From positions 56,447,905 through 56,511,904 of the forward strand of contig NC_134894.1 of assembly GCF_041734735.1 (NCBI RefSeq): DNA of 64,000 nt. Direction: 5' to 3'. Made by a program: the position numbers and the translations under genes. The DNA is from Babylonia areolata. Taxonomy: Eukaryota > Mollusca > Gastropoda > Neogastropoda > Buccinidae. The notes under the pieces were generated by a model, which ran no database searches, was not told the origin of the DNA, and was given only the letters and a program-made list of their open reading frames with translations. Of the stretch, positions 1 through 12,326 are shown in pieces (positions within the stretch are counted from its first letter, which is position 1; every line of letters starts with the position of its first letter).

Positions 1-2430
1 ATAGCCAACACTCTGGTGGAAAGTTTGACAATGATTCAGATAATGGTGGGGAGTATTTATTTGTTTGGGTTGTGTTTTTTTTAAAGTAATGGGATGTGAC
101 CAGATGATGGACTGACGAAAGAAATGTTGCAATATGATAAGAGCTGGTGGTGAACTGTTCAGTTTGTTTGGTGAACAAAACATATAAATCCAGCTTTTGT
201 GTCCAGCTCAAGGCAAAAAAAACTACTGTACTTTTTTTTTAGTGCTCATACAAGTAATTACCTTTCCATTAACTGTCAGAAATGCTTTTTGGAAAAAGTC
301 AGATCTTCCCTGAGTCTTCCCAAGGAAGCTGAGTCATGATCAGCGGTTAATGTGGGCTGTTGATTTAAGTGGAGTAAATCATACGGTGGTTGTGGGAAGT
401 TGAATGGCTGAGGGGATGTGTTTGGCTCCTGTGTGTTTTGGTTGTGGTGAGTGTTGGTTAGCTCATGCACTGACTGAAGGCTGCCAGTTGATGGTTGTGT
501 TGTCGGGTTTGACTCTTTGCAGTGCAGACTGTAGCCCGCTGGAGGAAGGGTTTCAGTAGACATGTTTTGACTAACTGTGGACTGTGTATATAGCCTACTA
601 GGTACGCTTTTTCTGGGACATGCCTGCTTGCTGCTGCGTATGCCTGCCTGCCTGCTCTCACCACGTTGCTACTACTAAGCCACTAACTACCACCCTTTTC
701 CTGGGCAGCTTTTGTGATTCAGCAATTGTACAGTCAACAAATTGCATAGTCACAAAAGTGATCAGGAGGAGGGTACTCCAGCTAACACTCTGCATACTTT
801 CATCTGCATTATCGCTCACTGCTGTTGCTTTGTCTCCAGTTAGGTCACTTGATATAGATGGCTTCCGGCAAGGGTGACAAGAGGGATTGGTTTGTGGGTG
901 AAGAGACTGCACATAGCTGCTGCTTTTGTTCTTTTCTTCATTAGTGGACTTAGTGATCCCGAGCATCATCTATGGCTAGAGAGGCTTGTTGTTACTTAGC
1001 TCATAGCTCAGTGCCTACTTACATTCCTCTGTCACTGCATGGACTTGACTTTGCATGGTGGCCATTCGCTTTTAAAAGCATCCGCGTGGACTTCCTTTCA
1101 CCACACTCTCAAACTCAGAAATGTGTACTTTTTGTAAAGTTTGCATAACAAAGATGTCTCGCTTAGATTTTCTGTTGTTGATGTTTGAACACTATTATGC
1201 TGGAGCTATAAACAGTTTTATCCCGTTGGTAATTGTTTTCCTTTTATAATTCTATTCCAAAGATATTTAGATTAGTTTTCTCTTCTTGTTCATAAGAATT
1301 TTTTTTTTAAAATCATTATTGCAGATATATTTTGCGGATCCAATTTGTCGCTTTGTCAGAACAAACTCTCATTAATGAACTCAAGGTTTCAGTTTGGTCT
1401 TCTTGAAACTTCCAGCTGAATTCTTACAGCACCTCAAAAGAATACAGGCCACCTCCTCCGCTCAGCTAGCTTCTCTTCAGAGTCATCCCAGTCTCAGCGG
1501 GGTCTAAAAAAGATGAGCCTCACATGCCAAGCTGGAAAGAAAGCAGGAAGATAATGAACTTGGGAGCGCATGTGTTTTAAAGGGGGGCGGGGGTGGGTGG
1601 GGGTTGGGGAGGAGGGAGGGGGGGGGGGCGGGCGGGCGCTGCTGTATTGATCGGGGAGATGGCACGTTGTGTTTTATACAAGGGACAGCCGTATCGATTG
1701 GGAGGGTCGGGGGGGGGGGGGAAGCGGTCCCCAGTAGCTGCAGGCTACCTGGCTTGCTGGGAGACGGTAATTGACAGGGTCTTCCGTTGGAGGCATGGGT
1801 AGACTGGGGAAGGCAGCTGAAAATATCGTCTGCTGCTGAACAAAAAACTTTCTTACATTATACTCCACCCTCCCACCCCCACCACCACTTTGCCTCTCTT
1901 CCTTCCTTTTTATTTTATACTCCTTTGGGAAACTTACCCTGTTTTGCTTGTTTTAAACCCCCGGTTGGGTTGCTTGCTGGAAACTTCTTTCTTGGTTATT
2001 CCAGGCACTTTCCTGATTACTGTAGACACCGGGAAGTTTGTTTTTAAGTCGGTCTGTCTGTTCATAATGTGTATGTATGTATGTATGTACCTTCATACAT
2101 TACATAGATGCCTAGGTATGGAAAAAAGAAAGGAAGGAAATACCCCCAACAACAAAATTGAGTAACGCAGAAAAAGTAAGCAAACACGGACTTACTCAAT
2201 AGTTTGAAACACCAGTGGCCAAGCAAGGGCCCTGGTTTTCATTTGATTGTTTTTCACTTATGATAAGAAACGATTTGTTTTTCACTTGATTGTTTTTCAC
2301 TTGTGATAAGAAACGATTTGTTTTTGTCTCTCATGGTGAGCAACTTTTGCTAGACAGATATCCAGAAGGTGAAAAGACCTGGTAAGCTGCTGTGTATGGG
2401 TTTCATATGTACAATGCATCATGTTGCCAG
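1..2430. other. Intron of the PTPRN-like gene, no exon recognised
   Basis: No coding exon seen on either strand. It contains a G-rich stretch (about 1580-1720) and a 36-bp direct duplication near 2230-2325 (two copies containing GATAAGAAACGATTTG). It is called an intron because the first visible exon at 2431 needs an upstream partner. Confidence 0.5.
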
Positions 2431-2484
2431 GAAAGTGAACAAGTCCTTCCGTGGTGGTTCCTGCCCCATCGTCCTCCACTGCAA
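2431..2484 (+). CDS. PTPRN: PTPRN-like exon carrying the P-loop Cys
   Basis: 54 nt between acceptor TTGCCAG and donor GTGAGT. The first base completes an Arg codon, then 17 codons follow ([17 protein letters not shown]), and the last two bases (AA) are completed by T of the next exon to give Asn. It matches the family segment before the phosphatase signature. I could not find the preceding exon in 1-2430. Confidence 0.9.
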
Positions 2485-3236
2485 GTGAGTCTGTCTGTCT
2501 GTCACATCTATACACACATGTACACACACACACACACACACATACACACACAGGCACATACTTTTTTTTCTTTTTTTTCTTTTCTTTTTTTTTTTTTGCT
2601 GCCCCATCATCTACACCGTTTCAGTGGCATTATTACTCCCACGCCGCTCATTTAGATTCCCCCATACATACACGGCCACACCCGGGTTCGTCCGTGTCGC
2701 AGTTTCAGCGTCGGCAGTCCACAGAGAACCATCGATGTTAGGTCACCAGGAGGCCACACACCAGAGGAGACCCTGCACTGCTGCTGAGTCACTTCGGTGG
2801 TGTTCAGTGGTGCCTGTTCTGTTTTAACGTACTTAGGACACCACCTACTAAGCCCCCTACTAACGACAATAATGGCTTAGTCGCGCGGACATAGGCACAT
2901 ACTTTGCCCCCACCCCCACCCCCCACCCTCCTCACCAGACACACAGCACACATGCACGCGCACACACATACACGCATGAAAATGACACCGCGGAACGCCT
3001 GTACATGTCTATGTAACTAAAAAATACACAGAGACCTCATCTCTCATTCCTCTGTGGTAATAAATTATTGTCTCAGAAAACCACACCAGTCTGACATATT
3101 CCATTAACAGACAGTGACAGCAGCAGCAGGCGGAGAGAGAGAGTGCCTGGACAGACATGGTACTGAAACACACATGGCCAGCAGCACGTGCGCACACACA
3201 TGATATACAATTACATGCATGAGCGTTCACACACAC

Positions 3237-3307
<71 letters not shown>

Positions 3308-3768
3308 ATGCATGCATACACACACGCACACACGCACATATTCACTTATGCGCATACATCAGTGTGGGTCTCTCTTTCTCTCTTCCCCCCTCTCTCTCTG
3401 TCCTTCTGTCTTTCCCTCCCCTCCCCCCTCTCTCTCTGTCCTATCTTTCCACCCCCTTCTTTCTCTCTGTCCTGTCTTTTCATCCCCTCCATCCCTCTCT
3501 CTTTTCTCTCTGTCTCTCCCTCCTCTCCATCCCTCTCTCTCTCTCTCTGTCTGTCTCTCCCTCCTCTCCATCCCTCTCTCTCTCTCTGTCTGTCTCTCCC
3601 TCCTCTCCATCCCTCTGTCTCTCTGTCTGTCTTTCCCTCCCCTCCCTCCTTCTCTGTTTCTCTCCGCCCTGTCTTTCCCTCCCTCCCTCCCTCTCTTTTT
3701 TCTCTGTCCTGTCTTTTCCTCCCCTTCATCCCTCCCTCTTTCTCTCTGTCCTTCTGTCTTTTCATCCC

Positions 3769-3816
<48 letters not shown>

Positions 3817-6800
3817 GTCCTGTCTTTCCCTCCTCTCCACCCCTCTCTCTTTCCCTCTGTCCTGTCTTTTCATCCCTCTCTCTTTCTCTCTGTCCTTTGG
3901 TCTTTCTCTTTCTCTCTGTCTTTCCCTCCCCTCCATCCATACTCTTTTTCTCTCTGTTCTTTTGTCCTTCCTTTGCCTCCTTCCCTCCCTCTCTCCCTCC
4001 CTCCCTCCCCTCGCCTCCCTCTCTATCCTCTCCCCCTCCCCACCCACCCTAACACCCCCCCACCCACACCTTCCACTTTCCAGTATCTGCACTGCACTGA
4101 CAGTAACTCTGTGTCCCTCTGAACAGGTGTGTACAGATCTTCCCCTCCCCACTAACCACCACCCCCACTGTCCAGTAACTCTTGTGTCCCTGGCAGTGAC
4201 GGGTGTGGACGGAGCTCCACCTCCCCCCCCCCCTCCCGCCACCACTACGCCCCACGGCCCCTGATTCCCCCACCCCACCCCCACTGTCCATAGTAGATAG
4301 TGGTAGTGACAGGTGTGGACGGAGCTCTACCTTCCCCCCCCCCATTCCCCCCCACCCCACCCTCACTGTCCATAGTAGATAGTAGTTCCCTGGCAGTGAC
4401 GGGTGTGGACGGAGCTCCCCCTCCCCCTCCCACTCACCCCCACCCCCACCCCCACTTCCCAGTGTCTGTATTGACAGTAGTAACACTTGTGTCCCTGGCA
4501 GTGACGGGTGTGGACGGAGCTCCACCTGCCCCCCCAGCAACCCCCCCCCCCCCGGCACCCCCATTCCCCCACACCCACCCCACCCCCACTCTCCAGTGTC
4601 TGTATTGACAGTAGTAACTCTTGTGTTCCCTGGCAGTGACGGGTGTGGATGAAGCTCTACCTCCCCCCCCCCCTCCCATTCCCCCACCACCACCCCACCC
4701 CCACTGTCCAGCATCTCCCCCTTCCCCACTCATCCCACCCCCCCACTTTCCAGTGTCTGTATTGACAGTAGTAACTCTTTGTGTTCCCTGGCAGTGATGG
4801 GTGTGGACGGAGCTCCACCTCCCTCCCCCCCCCCACCCCACCCCACCCCCACTGTCCAGTGTCTGTATTGATAGTAGTAACTCTTGTGTTCCCTGGCAGT
4901 GAAGGGTGTGGATGAAGCTCCCCCTCGCCCCCTCCCACTCACCCCCACCCCACCCCACTGTCCAGTGTGTTTATTGACAGTAGTAACTTGTGTCCCTAGC
5001 AGTGACGGGTGTGGATGAAGCTCTACCTCCCCCCCCCCCTCCCTTTCCCCCACCACCACCCCACCACCACTGTCCAGCGTCTCCCCCTCCCCACTCATCC
5101 CATCCCCCCACTGTCCAGTGTCTGTATTGACAGTAGTAACTCTTTGTGTTCCCTGGCAGTGATGGGTGTGGACGGAGCTCCACCTCCCCAACCCACCCCC
5201 CCACCCTGATCCCCCCCTCCCCCCTCCACTTTCCAGTGTCTGCACTGCTGACAGTAACTCTGTGTCCCTGGCAGTAAATGGAGGTGGATGGACCTCCCCC
5301 TCCCCACACCACCCCCCACCCTGACCCCCCTCCTCCTGCCCCCTCCCCCCTGCCTCCTCCCCCTTCCACTTTCCAGTGTCTGCACTGCTGACAGTAACTC
5401 TGTGTTCTCTGGCAGTGACGGGTGTGGACGAAACTCACCCTTCCCACCCTCCACCCCTCCACCCAGGCCCCCCCTCCCCCTGCCCCTCCCTACACCCCTC
5501 TCTATCCTGACCCCTCATCCCCCACCCCTCCCCTCCCCTCCCCAGTGTCTGCACTGCTGACGGTAACTCTGTGTTCTCTGGCAGTGACGGGTGTGGACGA
5601 AACTCCCCCTGCCCACCCTCCAACCAGACCCCCCCTCCCCCTGCCCCTCCCTACACCCCTCTCTATCCTGACCCCTCATCCCCCACCCCTCCCCTCCCCT
5701 CCCCAGTGTCTGCACTGCTGACGGTACCTCTGTGTTCTTTGGCAGTGACGGGTGTGGACGAAACTCACCCTGCCCACCCTCCACCCAGACCCCCCCTCAC
5801 CCTGCCCCTCCCTACACCCCTCTCCATCCTGACCCCTCATCCCCCACCCCTCCCCTCCCCTCCCCAGTGTCTGCACTGCTGACGGTAACTGTGTTCTTTG
5901 GCAGTGACGGGTGTGGACGAAACTCACCCTCCCCACCCTCCACCCCTCCACCCAGACCCCCCCCCCCCTCCCCCTGCCCCTCCCCACACCCCTCCCCACA
6001 CACCCCTCCATCCTGACCCCTCATCCCCCACCCCTCCCCTCCCCTCCCCAGTGTCTGCACTGCTGACGGTAACTGTGTTCTTTGGCAGTGACGGGTGTGG
6101 ACGAAACTCACCCTCCCCACCCTCCACCCCTCCACCCAGACCCCCCCCCCTCCCCCTGCCCCTCCCCACACCCCTCCCCACACACCCCTCCATCCTGACC
6201 CCTCATCCCCCACCCCTCCCCTCCCCTCCTCAGTGTTTGCACTGCTGACAGTAACTGTGTGTTCTCTGGCAGTGACGGGTGTGGACGGAGCGGCACATAC
6301 TGCCTGATGGACATGGTGCTCAACCGCATGGCCAAGGGCGCCAAGGAGATCGACATCGCTGCCACCCTAGAACACCTGAGGGACCAGCGCATGAACATGG
6401 TTCAGACCCAGGTGAGATAGATGCACGCTTCCAGCTGTGTGTATTTTGTATTTCCTTTTTTTTTTTTATCGCAACAACAGATTTCTCTGTGTGAAATTCG
6501 GGCTGCTCTCTCCAGGGAGAGTGTGCACTATACTACAGCGCCACCCTTTTTTTTTTCTTTTTTTTTGTATTTTTTCCTGCGTGCAGTTTTATTTGTTTTT
6601 CCTATCGAAATGGATTTTTCTACAGAATTTTGCCAGGAACAACCCTTTTGTTGCCGTGGGTTCTTTTACGTGCGCTAAGTGCATGCTGCACACGGGAACT
6701 CGGTTTATTGTCTCATCCGAATGATTTGTCCAGACCACCGCTCAAGGTTTAGTGGAGGAGGAGAAAATATCGGCGGCTGAGCCGTGATTCGAACCAGTGC

Positions 6801-8173
6801 GCTCAGATTCTCTTGCTTCCTAGGCGGACGCGTTACCTCCAGGCCATCACTCCACTATGTATGTATCTGTATGTGCACGTGTGTATGTGTGCGTCTCTGA
6901 ATTGTCTGCATTGTTGTTGTTATCATTTATTTTTAGGCTTGTTTTGTTGTTTTGTTTTGAGGGTGGGGGTGGGTGTTTAACATCTGGTACATTACTTGAT
7001 TTACTCAATGACATGATCTCATTTCATTGTTCTGTCTTTCCTGCCTTAGTTTTTGTGGGGTCTCTAAGCGCATTTGGGTTGCGCTGCTGGTCAGGCATCC
7101 GCTAAATAGCAGATGTGTGTAGCGTATATGGATTTTTCCGAACACTGACTGAAAGAATGATAACTTTCAGATAAATTTCTCAATTAGAAGCTAGCCATAA
7201 CATTGGAAAATGCACACCTAGAATACCAGTACAAGAATTTTTTTTAAAACTTGTTCTAATATATCTATATATTAAGGCAAAAGGCTAAAAAAAAAAAAAA
7301 TCCCCAAAGCAGACTCATATGATATGACAAAAACAAATTTTGATACTGATGTGTCATGTTCAATTTGTTTAGGTCAGAAAGTATCTGGGTGTTGAACACT
7401 TGTTTGTAAATATTAATACTGATGCGTCGTTTTCAGTTTGGTTTTTTTTAGGTCAGGAGGTACCCGGATGGTTAATCCTTGACAAACAAGTTAACAATCC
7501 ATTTCAGGAAAAGCCCTGAAACTGACAACACACTCACACACACATGGCGTTCCCCTTTCCTTCCATGCAGGAGCAGTTCCAGTTCGCTCTCTCAGCCATC
7601 GCCGATGAGGTGCATGCCATCTTGAAGGCTCTGCCGCAGTGAGCAGCCAAGCGACCTTCTGCGCAGCCCAGCACAGCACGGCTGGCCCTGAGCCAACGGA
7701 CATACTGCCCCCCCCCTCCCCCCCCACCTCACATCCCTGTCAGCACTTGGGATCAAGTCGCCACTGGACCCCAGCAGATGCAAGCAGACACCTGGATGAC
7801 GTCATTCTGACGTCATAAAGCTCTGACGATCTTACCACTCCAGAATGGAGTGTTTGTGTGTCTGTCTGTCTGTCTGTCTGCAGCCTGCCTGGTGTCTGCT
7901 TATGCTTCTGTCTGTTGATTCGTCAGTGCGTTCATCCCTCGGTATCCGAAGCCTCCCCCCCCCCCCCTTCCTATGAAGTTGCGAGTATGGTCTCGCATAA
8001 CACTTGCAGTTCACATGTCTCCTTGAATATTCGCAGTCAGGAAAAAACAAAAATGTGAGCCGTACCATCTGAGAAATTGTTTGTCGGAAGATTTTTTTTT
8101 TTTTTTTTTTATTGTTCGCTGTGTGAATTTAGTTGAAAAAGGATATAACAATTCTTTATTTGTTTTGAATAAA
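2431..8173 (+). CDS. PTPRN: PTPRN/PTPRN2-like receptor pseudophosphatase, 3' part of gene (overview)
   Basis: Three coding exons (2431-2484, 6273-6411, 7571-7642) join in frame to give the C-terminal end of an IA-2/phogrin-type protein, a transmembrane protein of dense-core secretory vesicles with a tyrosine-phosphatase-like cytoplasmic domain. Seen: [17 protein letters not shown], then [10 protein letters not shown], then [21 protein letters not shown], ending [19 protein letters not shown] and stop. The P-loop reads H-C-N-D-G-C-G-R-S-G. The Asp at the position where active phosphatases carry Ala is the known inactivating change of this family, so the domain is probably non-catalytic. The first intron splits the P-loop just after the Cys. 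N-terminal exons lie before the window. An AATAAA at 8168-8173 is a likely poly(A) signal. Vertebrates have two paralogues (PTPRN, PTPRN2); which one this corresponds to cannot be told here. Confidence 0.93.
2586..2895 (-). mobile_element. SINE family A, 5'-truncated copy
   Basis: Matches the 3' part of the full-length copies at 55441-56265 and 60459-61331 (shared landmarks: CCACACACCAGAGGAGACCC and CACCACCTACTAAGC). The T-rich tract at 2563-2597 is the A tail of a minus-strand insertion. The tRNA-like head is missing. Confidence 0.85.
3229..3350. repeat. (CA)n microsatellite
   Basis: About 120 bp of near-pure CA dinucleotide within the PTPRN-like intron. A shorter CA run lies at 2521-2552, followed by a T-rich tract to 2597. 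Confidence 0.95.
3360..4075. repeat. Long polypyrimidine (CT-rich) tract with minisatellite texture
   Basis: About 700 bp with almost no purine on the plus strand. It holds imperfect ~45-bp units (variants of CTCTCCATCCCTCTCTCTC) and a (CT)n run at 3770-3812. It sits on the sense strand directly before the array of duplicated 3' splice sites. Confidence 0.9.
4080..6272 (+). repeat. Intronic minisatellite made of duplicated 3' splice site plus exon head
   Basis: Irregular units of about 90-184 bp. Each contains a C-rich tract, then CAGTGTCTG...TGACAGTAACT or a variant, a pyrimidine stretch, and CAG followed by TGACGGGTGTGGAC, the first bases of the exon at 6273. Exon-like starts fall at 4197, 4307, 4397, 4502, 4637, 4795, 4900, 5003, 5160, 5275, 5416, 5585, 5746, 5905 and 6089, with the true exon at 6273. 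A more diverged relative lies near 4080-4135. The last five intervals (141-184 bp) are the most regular. Confidence 0.95.
6273..6411 (+). CDS. PTPRN: PTPRN-like exon with rest of P-loop and alpha-helical core
   Basis: 139 nt between acceptor TTCTCTGGCAG and donor GTGAGA: one base plus 46 codons. It encodes [31 protein letters not shown] and [15 protein letters not shown], closely matching the vertebrate segment around the signature Arg. The acceptor and first ~15-19 nt of this exon are the parent of the repeated unit that fills the upstream intron. Confidence 0.95.
6456..6856 (-). mobile_element. SINE family D, full-length copy (D1)
   Basis: On the minus strand: a tRNA-like head (A-box TGGCCTGGAGGTAACGC, B-box GGTTCGAATCA), a body rich in shared landmarks (GCCGATATTTTCTCC, GCGCACGTAAAAGAACCCA on that strand) and an end reading CAGCCCGAATTTCACACAG. 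Two further copies lie at 38084-38537 and 54760-55146. This one lies about 45 bp inside the intron after the 6273-6411 exon, antisense to the gene. Confidence 0.9.
7571..7642 (+). CDS. PTPRN: PTPRN-like terminal coding exon
   Basis: Acceptor TCCATGCAG, phase 0, 23 codons plus TGA. It encodes [17 protein letters not shown] followed by LKALPQ, the hallmark C-terminus of IA-2/phogrin. Confidence 0.95.
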   Translation, partial: EQFQFALSAIADEVHAILKALPQ

Positions 8174-8190
8174 AGAAGAACATTTGAAGA
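7643..8190 (+). other. Probable 3' UTR of the PTPRN-like gene
   Basis: Runs from the stop codon to about 20 nt past an AATAAA at 8168-8173. It holds a poly-C run near 7710-7725, a short (CTGT)n near 7860-7880 and a T tract near 8090-8111. The real end could be further downstream, since the next kilobases are AT-rich with other AATAAA strings. Confidence 0.5.
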
Positions 8191-11100
8191 AAAACTGAAA
8201 ATTCAAACCGCATGGACAAAATTATTCTATGTTGGTGAAATTTTTCTCTTGTAATAACATGCAGGATCCAAACACTGTAAGTCTTCAGTCGTTAGTTTGT
8301 CAGTGTTGTTCATCAGAAAATCTAAACATTCCCCACCAATTTATGTGTTCACTAAAAAAAAAAACTGTGTTGTGTTTTCCCATTTTTGTTCAAACTATCT
8401 TCTTTTTTTCTTCTTTTTTTTCTTTTCTTATTCCAATCACTGAAACAAATGAAAGATTGTTAATCAGATGTGTTCCCATAGGGTTATTTTTCCCTCAAAT
8501 AAAAAAAATGGGAAGAAAAACATGACTAACTGTCACAGTTTAAGTCTTTGCCTGCTGGCACTGGCATTGATTGATTCATTAGATTTATTTCATGGTTTGT
8601 TTTTTTTTCAAAAGAATGATTCTGCTGACAGGCCAGAAAATCTGTTGACATAAGTAATTAGCAGTAACTCAATATTTTCAAGTTACTCAATGTTTGTCTT
8701 ACCTCTGAAATGGTACAGCAATTCATTGGTTGGTTTGCTAAGTCTTTTCTCTGTCCCTTAAAATGAAATCTTAATGAAGTCTCACTGTTTATCACCAATA
8801 TGAAGCAGCATTTTTTTATAACAGCATTAACTAAACTGAATGCAAATGTTCCAAAGAATCTAGCTTATCATTAAGCTTTATAAAACTTAATGGACCATTG
8901 TGGTTGATAACGATAAAGCCCCTCTCTTACCTTGGCATACGTGCTCTTGCTCGCTCAATTCTTACTCTTTTATTCATCAATTAAACATGCCTATTTTTTT
9001 TTTTTTAAGAATCTTCTTCTTTTTTCTTATCCAACATCAAGTTCTTTTCTACGTCATTTTTATGTTCACTTGGTGACATTATTCCCAGAACATGTCTTCT
9101 AACTTTTCATCCGCAGCCATGACCACATTCAGTCAGTTGTATTCTTGGCATCAGCACTCTGCAGGAAAATATCGAGTCACCTTGTGGTTTGCATTCAGAG
9201 CAGATTGTGCACCAAATGCGGTCATTCAAAATTATTTGTTCAATACCTGTCAAAGATTCTATGTCTGCAGAGTATGACCTCCTTTTCTTCTACTCACCAT
9301 CTCAGAGACTTAAGGACAGACAGGAATAAAAAGCATGAGGCTTTTTTCACACAATTGACACAGACCACAGATCTTTTTTTGTGTGTGTGAAAAAATAGTT
9401 TATTGCACAGTTGCGTATGAGACATTACATGAACATAAGGAAGTAGTGACAGCGGCACATAAACATAATATATTCTTCCTGTTAGCATTGACATCCAAAC
9501 CAAGATAATTCTGTGTTAGTAAATCACACCTTACTTTCGATTATAACAGCCCATGTTATTGGGTGTTATTTTAGACTTGTGTTATCTGGATGTTATTTGG
9601 ACTGTCAGTGGTCTTGTTTTAGATTGTCAAAATATATGTCTCTGGATTTTGTTTTAGACAGTACTCGTTATTGTTGCAGCCTTTGCTTGTGGATCTCATT
9701 TTAGGTTGTGTTTTTTCCCCTTGATGCTGGTTTTAGTATGACCCCGTTGTTGTGTGTAAAGGATTTTTTTTTTTTTTGAAAGTGGAATAAAAAGTTACAT
9801 ATACTATGCACATACAGACATATTCATACATATATGCACACATCCTCAGAACCTAAATGATTGAAAAATTGAAATTATGCAACCATGTAAAAAAAAAAAC
9901 ACAAAAAAACCAGTCACCTCCACAACATCATCCAGTATCAAATAACAGACTGTCAGTTCAGAGGATTCACAACCTGGCAGCAGTGTCTAGTGAAAAAAAA
10001 AATTAAATTCCATTGTGAGAAAGAAAAGAAAAAGCAAGCCGAGTGATTGTACTCTGACAATGCAAATAATGAAATATCTTACACTGTTTCAACACACAGA
10101 CTAATCTTCAAAAACAAAAAGGGAAAAAGTCATAATATGTTTCACTTGAACTTGGCCAGTTTACAAGCTGAAGCGGTGTGATGTTAATGCCATTTTCACA
10201 TGTGAATACCCAACACAGTGACACGTTTCAACAGCAACCACTCAGGAAGGGTGTTCTCTCCAGTGTGCAAATGTTTTTTGCTCATCTGAAAAAACAACAA
10301 CAGATTTTGTTGAATCTCTGACCAGTGATATAAATGTTGTTGGTAGTCAGTTCATTTTGTCCGGTTACTGTGAAGTGGCTTTCAGAGACGCAAGGTAACT
10401 TATTACTTGTCTTTTTTTTTTTCTCTCTTTTTTTTAACAATGGATTGAAAAATATTTTTGGCAGTGGCAACATCTGATCTCCCGTAAGCTGGACTCCTCC
10501 ACCCCCTCCACACTCTTATTTTTCCGCCCTCACCCCTTGATCTAGGCGCTTGTTCCCTGTCTGCATCCCTCCCCCTGTCACTTTCCTACACTCCCTCACT
10601 TAGCTTCCAAGCATCTTAACTTTCAACAAAAATCTGAAACCTCTCAGTTCACAGCAATTCTATGCACTGGATATTTTGTCTTGGCTGAAAACATTGTGAA
10701 AACCATCCAAAGCTTGAAAAAGTGCTAAATATGTGCAGCGTCTGTGAATAGTCCAAGACGATTCCAAGATGATTTTTCTTGATGCAGCTCATGACGGTGT
10801 TCCATCGTTGTGGGTACCGGTGCAGTCATTGGGGCATCACAGGGGCTTTTGCAGCCAGCCGTTTCCTTTGCGAGTTTTATGTGTAGCGACATCAAACCTC
10901 AGTTATATATTCATCCACTCATCCATCCAGCCATCAATTCATTCCTTCAAGTGTGTATTTCCTGTACTTAACTTCTGTTGCTTTTTGTTTTGGACTGAAC
11001 AGAAGAAAAAAGAATGCCAGTCAATCTTTCTTTGCTGTGATGAGCAAACACTTGTAAAAATTGTTGTAAACATTTAAAAATATATGTATACATACGCTAC

Positions 11101-12262
11101 TGTGTCTTGAAAAAATATATATATTTGTGTGTTGATTTGTTGCCTTTTATTTTGTTCTGTCATGAAAATCACAAAATATATGGCATCAAAAGTCTGATGT
11201 ATAAGAGGATAATTTATTCCCTACGTGATCTGTTCTTTATCCAAAGTCAGAACTGTTGAAAAGAATTTCTGTCTGTGATTGATAACATATTTAAACATTT
11301 TTGTGTGAATCAAAAGACTTAAATCTGTGAAACTAGGTACTTAAATGTATCGGGGTAGCTGGTTTTCAGAAAAGTGTAGGGACAGTCTTGTCGCTTTTCA
11401 CCGGTGGGTAAAAGTAGGGGACACTATCACGGTCACTGGAATGTGGTTACCAATAAAATACATACTGCAAGTGTTATTACAGATTGTGCTGTGTAGCCCC
11501 CACCCCCTGCACCCCCTTCCCTCTCATCCCTGTGAGTGAATCGTGTGTGTGTGTGATTTTGTGATTTTCGCTGTAAGTTAAGGCCGCCGCAAACACGAAA
11601 AAAATGCTTCTAATGTAAAAGTATCACAGTTCAGAATATTACATAACAAGACAAAATAATGCCGTCGTCTAAGTCATTCGGTTATAATCAGTATATGTTA
11701 TTTACCAGAAACACCTCGTGACAAAACATAATTATGTTCCATACAAACCTGTTAAAAATCTGCCGTCTCTACATGGACATGCACACACATGGCAGCAAAA
11801 ATATGTTGGCAGACAAAACAAATTCAAGCCATATTAGTGAACTGAATGACACAGCTGATGAAACTGTCACATAGTGATAGTTCTGTAAATAAGTGTATCA
11901 ATAAATTACACAGTGATAGTTCTGTAAATACATGTATAAATACATTTACATTACCCAACAGTTCCCTTTGTCATGTATGAACAACCTGTTTAACAAAACG
12001 AATCGCACCCTAGTTTTACATGTAACACAATGTAAAAAATATTGTACATATACAGACATTCCTGAAGTGGGCATTATGATCACAGTATGTAAACAGCATT
12101 GTTCAAATCAAATCTCTGCAGTGTTTAACAATTCCCACTGTCAAATGTGAACATTCTCTTGGAAAGACAGATATCTGAATTTCAGAATGAAAAATATTAT
12201 GTATACAAATGAATGAAGGTTAGGTAAAGATTACAGAATCAGTGTGTGCAAGTACTTGTCTA

Positions 12263-12326
<64 letters not shown>

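Noticed and set aside
3188-4264. 358-codon plus-strand ORF rich in Ser, Leu and Pro, and its Arg/Glu-rich opposite-strand frames
   Set aside because: Product of CA and CT repeats; no protein-like composition and it sits in the intron of a recognised gene.
4230-6300. Many Pro-rich or Gly-rich ORFs of 60-230 codons on both strands
   Set aside because: They are translations of the C-rich decoy-acceptor array. The recurring SDGCGRNSP is the repeated exon head, not an independent gene.
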